Shown: one piece after another, positions 61,935-64,000 of the stretch
How positions within the stretch are numbered: position 1 is the first letter of the stretch
How the letters are laid out: each line of letters starts with the position of its first letter
Assembly (NCBI RefSeq): GCF_009936235.1
Contig: NZ_AP022314.1
Location: 682,001-746,000, forward strand
Origin: Mycobacterium xenopi
GTDB taxonomy: Bacteria; Actinomycetota; Actinomycetes; Mycobacteriales; Mycobacteriaceae
Length of the DNA stretch: 64,000 nucleotides
Direction of reading: 5' to 3'
Program-made: the position numbers and the translations under genes
The notes under the pieces: generated by a model
Told to the model about the DNA's origin: nothing
Database searches by the model: none
Seen by the model: the letters and a program-made list of their open reading frames with translations, nothing else

Positions 61935-63188
61935 TTAGAGTGCGACCGGGCAACCGCTTCGGTAGGCGGTGTGAAACCGCTTGATACCGTTGATCCAACC
62001 GGACCGGAACCTAGCAGGATCACCAAGGCCGCTGATATCCGGCATCTTGTCGGCAATCTTGTTGAAAATGATCTCCAACTCGAGCCTTGCGAGATTGGCG
62101 CCGAGGCAGTAGTGGGCGCCGGTGCCACCAAAACCCAAGTGTGGATTGGGATTTCGAGTGATGTCGAATCTCTCGGGGTGGTCAAACACCTCTTCGTCGT
62201 AATTGGCGGAGACGTAGAGCATCACCACGCGTTGGCCGGCTTTGACCTCGGTGCCACCGATGACGGTGTCGGTCAGCGCGGTTCGCTGCAGGCAGATCAG
62301 CGGCGATGTGTATCTGACGATCTCGTCAATGGCAGTGGTGGGGCGCTCCTTTTTGAAGAGCTCCCATTGGTCAGGGTGTTCCAGAAATGCCATCATCCCC
62401 ATCGTCGTGGCGTTGCGGGTGGTCTCGTTGCCGGCGACGGCCAGCATGACCACGAAGAAGCCGAACTGCTCCGGGGTGAGCTGCTCGCCGTCGATGGTGG
62501 CGCTCAGCAGCCGCGAAACCACGTCGTTGCCTGGCTTCTGACGACGGGTTTCGGCGAGTTGGTGAGAGTAGCCCAGGATTTCGGCCGCGCCGACCCGTGA
62601 GTCGACGGTGACGTCGGCGTCGTCGTAGCCGGTCATCTGGTTGCTCCACTCGAATAGCTTGACCCGGTCTTCTTCGGGGACGCCGATGAGTTCGGCGATG
62701 GCCTGCATTGGCAGTTCACTGGCGACCTCGCGGACGAATTCGCCCCGCCCGCCTTCAATGGCCGCCGCTACGATGCGCTCGGCGCGCTGTTCGAGGGTGG
62801 GCCGCAGCGCTTCGATCGCCCGGGGAGTGAACAGCCGAGACACCAAGCCGCGCAGCTTGGTGTGCTCCGGAGCGTCCTTGTTGATCAGCACCGACAGTGT
62901 CGCCTGGAACTCTTCGGGGCTGATGTCGTCCTCCAGTCGCGGGATGGCACCCTTGCAGCCTGACGAGAACACATCCGAGCGCCGGGAAACGTCGCGGACG
63001 TCGCGGTGCTTGGACACCACCCAAAAACCGTCGTCGTCGAAGCCGCCCACGCCGCGCGGCTGCGGATTCCACCACACCGGCGCGCTGCGGCGCAGCAGCG
63101 CGTACTCCTCGAACGGGATGCGCTCGGCGTGCAGATCCGGGTCGGTGAAGTCGAATCCGGGCGGCAATGCTACGGCCGGGGTCACCAT
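61935..63188 (-). CDS. Cytochrome P450, CYP125-like (possibly CYP188 family)
   Basis: 417 residues from ATG 63188 (MVTPAVALPPGFDFTDPDLH). I-helix AVAGNETTRNATTMGMMAF, ExxR in DEIVRYTSP, haem loop GFGGTGAHYCLGANLARLE. Several stretches resemble CYP125 (PPGFDFTDP, SNQMTGYDDAD in place of SNEMTGNED, GWINGIKRF). CYP125 oxidises the cholesterol C26 methyl. In M. tuberculosis no P450 lies between adhB and Rv0762c. Overlaps the Rv0762c-like gene by 7 bases. The 220-base gap before adhB holds no gene I can support. Confidence 0.8.
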   Translation of the reverse strand: MVTPAVALPPGFDFTDPDLHAERIPFEEYALLRRSAPVWWNPQPRGVGGFDDDGFWVVSKHRDVRDVSRRSDVFSSGCKGAIPRLEDDISPEEFQATLSVLINKDAPEHTKLRGLVSRLFTPRAIEALRPTLEQRAERIVAAAIEGGRGEFVREVASELPMQAIAELIGVPEEDRVKLFEWSNQMTGYDDADVTVDSRVGAAEILGYSHQLAETRRQKPGNDVVSRLLSATIDGEQLTPEQFGFFVVMLAVAGNETTRNATTMGMMAFLEHPDQWELFKKERPTTAIDEIVRYTSPLICLQRTALTDTVIGGTEVKAGQRVVMLYVSANYDEEVFDHPERFDITRNPNPHLGFGGTGAHYCLGANLARLELEIIFNKIADKMPDISGLGDPARFRSGWINGIKRFHTAYRSGCPVAL

Positions 63189-63727
63189 AGCGGGACCGGC
63201 GCCTTTCCGAGCGGGTAGTAGCCGGGTATCTTTTCGCCGGCCATGCTGCGTTCGATGCGTTCCTGCATCCCCCTCGACAGCTTGCCCGCCTTGATCAGAT
63301 CCATATACAGCGCCTGTACATGCCCGAAGTCGAAGAAGTCGCGTTGCCAATTCCATTTGCCGCCACCGGCATACCGGAACCAGCTGCCGCCGATGCCGTA
63401 CACCTCCTGCTCGGTGCCGTCCGCGTCGGTCGCGACCTGCTTCCAGAATCCGACTACTTCCCCTATCTTGTCGTCGATGACGACCCGCTGGTAGGGGTAG
63501 CGCCAGCCTTGCAGGCCCTCCATCTCTTGACCCAGCGCGATGTCGCGGATCTCGTCGATCCCAATGCACATCACGTCTTCCTTGGGACCGATGTTCCAGC
63601 CGTACGTGGCGTCGTGGGTGTAGAAGTCGGCGAGAATTCGCCAGTCGCCGGTTCTTTCGGCCTCCCGGTTGGCGTCGAGCCAACGCTGCACGACGTCTTC
63701 GAGCTCCGAGCGGGGAAATCCAGCCAT
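63182..63727 (-). CDS. SnoaL/NTF2-like conserved protein, Rv0762c-like
   Basis: 181 residues, the same length as Rv0762c as I recall it, starting MAGFPRSELEDVVQRWLDAN. NTF2-like features: DWRILADFYTHDATYGWNIG, then WNWQRDFFDFGHVQALYMDL. Function unknown; sits between a ferredoxin and two oxidative enzymes. Overlaps the CYP125-like gene start and is 3 bases after the ferredoxin stop. Confidence 0.82.
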   Translation of the reverse strand: MAGFPRSELEDVVQRWLDANREAERTGDWRILADFYTHDATYGWNIGPKEDVMCIGIDEIRDIALGQEMEGLQGWRYPYQRVVIDDKIGEVVGFWKQVATDADGTEQEVYGIGGSWFRYAGGGKWNWQRDFFDFGHVQALYMDLIKAGKLSRGMQERIERSMAGEKIPGYYPLGKAPVPLW

Positions 63728-63730
63728 GTC

Positions 63731-63937
63731 CTACTCTCCTGTCTCTTCGATCGACAGCGCCTGGGTGGGACAGGCCCACACGGCTTGCTCGATCTGTTTG
63801 CGGGCCTCCTCGGGCGGCGCGTCGTCGAGGATTTCGACTTGGCCGCGTTTGGGCACCCGGAAATAGTCGGGTGCCTCCAGCTCACACATCGCGTGGCCCT
63901 GGCACAGATCCAGGTCGGCATGCACCTTGTAACCCAT
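63731..63937 (-). CDS. Ferredoxin (3Fe-4S type), Rv0763c-like
   Basis: 68 residues from ATG 63937 (MGYKVHADLDLCQGHAMC). Cysteines at 12, 18 and 56 (C-x5-C ... CP) give a 3Fe-4S site. The M. tuberculosis homologue is the electron donor to CYP51. Its ATG overlaps the cyp51 stop (TGATG on the coding strand). It could also serve the nearby CYP125-like enzyme. Confidence 0.88.
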   Translation of the reverse strand: MGYKVHADLDLCQGHAMCELEAPDYFRVPKRGQVEILDDAPPEEARKQIEQAVWACPTQALSIEETGE

Positions 63938-64000
63938 CATCGACCCCCATTGCGGCGGCGGTAGCGCACCTTGGCCGGTTGGGCCAGTTGCACCACCATC
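63937..64000 (-). CDS. cyp51: CYP51 sterol 14-alpha-demethylase, extreme C-terminus (runs off the window)
   Basis: Only about 20 codons are in the window: MVVQLAQPAKVRYRRRNGG, then TGA at 63939-63937. This closely resembles the C-terminus of M. tuberculosis CYP51, and the gene is followed by the CYP51 ferredoxin as expected. Identification rests on this short match and on context. Confidence 0.75.
   Translation of the reverse strand, partial: MVVQLAQPAKVRYRRRNGGR

Noticed and set aside
1..64000. CRISPR arrays, insertion sequences or prophage genes
   Set aside because: I saw no regularly spaced repeats, no transposase or integrase sequence and no phage structural genes.

Overview
The window is GC-rich mycobacterial chromosome. 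Gene content and order match the cholesterol-catabolism/mce4 region of the Mycobacterium tuberculosis complex (Rv3523 to Rv3484 equivalents), joined to the phoPR-adhB-cyp51 region (Rv0756c to Rv0764c equivalents). The intact mce4 importer, the repeated KstR-type operators and the absence of PE_PGRS genes at places where M. tuberculosis has them suggest a slow-growing non-tuberculous Mycobacterium. The species cannot be named from this sequence.

Layout. (1) 1-7.5 kb: sterol side-chain genes ltp3 (partial), ltp4, a double DUF35 protein, an F420/LLM-type oxidoreductase, an acetoacetate-decarboxylase-like protein, cyp142, an unrelated AbiEi/DUF559-like gene and echA19. (2) 7.5-20.6 kb: fadD19, a nitronate-monooxygenase-like flavoprotein, two amidohydrolases flanking ilvX, a truncated haemoglobin, a Baeyer-Villiger-type monooxygenase, then fadD17-fadE27-fadE26 diverging from fdxD-hsd4A. 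(3) 20.6-31.3 kb: the mce4 operon yrbE4A-yrbE4B-mce4A-F plus two Mce-associated genes. Two gene pairs in it (mce4D/mce4E and mce4F/Mce-associated) are read as single fused frames, apparently through one-base indels. (4) 31.3-33.6 kb: an Rv3491-like secreted protein, otsA and an Rv3489-like small protein. (5) 33.7-47.4 kb: an accessory block with a crotonase, a decayed molybdopterin oxidoreductase, an SDR, a hydroxyisobutyrate-dehydrogenase-like gene, an amidohydrolase with a PadR regulator, a KstD remnant, a frameshifted IclR regulator, and a compact set resembling an extra HsaA/HsaC/HsaD meta-cleavage pathway with a KstD-like dehydrogenase and an SDR. (6) 47.4-52.1 kb: cpsA and three secreted-protein genes, one broken at a G7 run. 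(7) 52.2-64 kb: tRNA-Thr, a decapeptide-repeat protein, phoP-phoR, a HIT protein, a chimeric SDR pseudogene, an Rv0760c-like protein, an old-yellow-enzyme family protein, a frameshifted dihydrodipicolinate-reductase-like gene, adhB, a CYP125-like P450, an Rv0762c-like protein, a ferredoxin and the 3' end of cyp51.

How it works together. Mce4 proteins import sterol. CYP142 (and perhaps the CYP125-like enzyme) oxidise the side chain, with small ferredoxins as plausible electron donors. FadD19 and FadD17 make CoA thioesters, and FadE26/27, EchA19, Hsd4A, Ltp3 and Ltp4 carry out beta-oxidation. Five good and one weaker KstR boxes tie these genes to one regulon. The meta-cleavage cluster at 41-47 kb has no KstR box and sits beside an IclR-type regulator, which suggests a separate substrate or a separately controlled branch. 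At least six genes carry what look like single small indels, several in G/C runs. These may be sequencing errors or early gene decay and should be checked before any fusion is believed.
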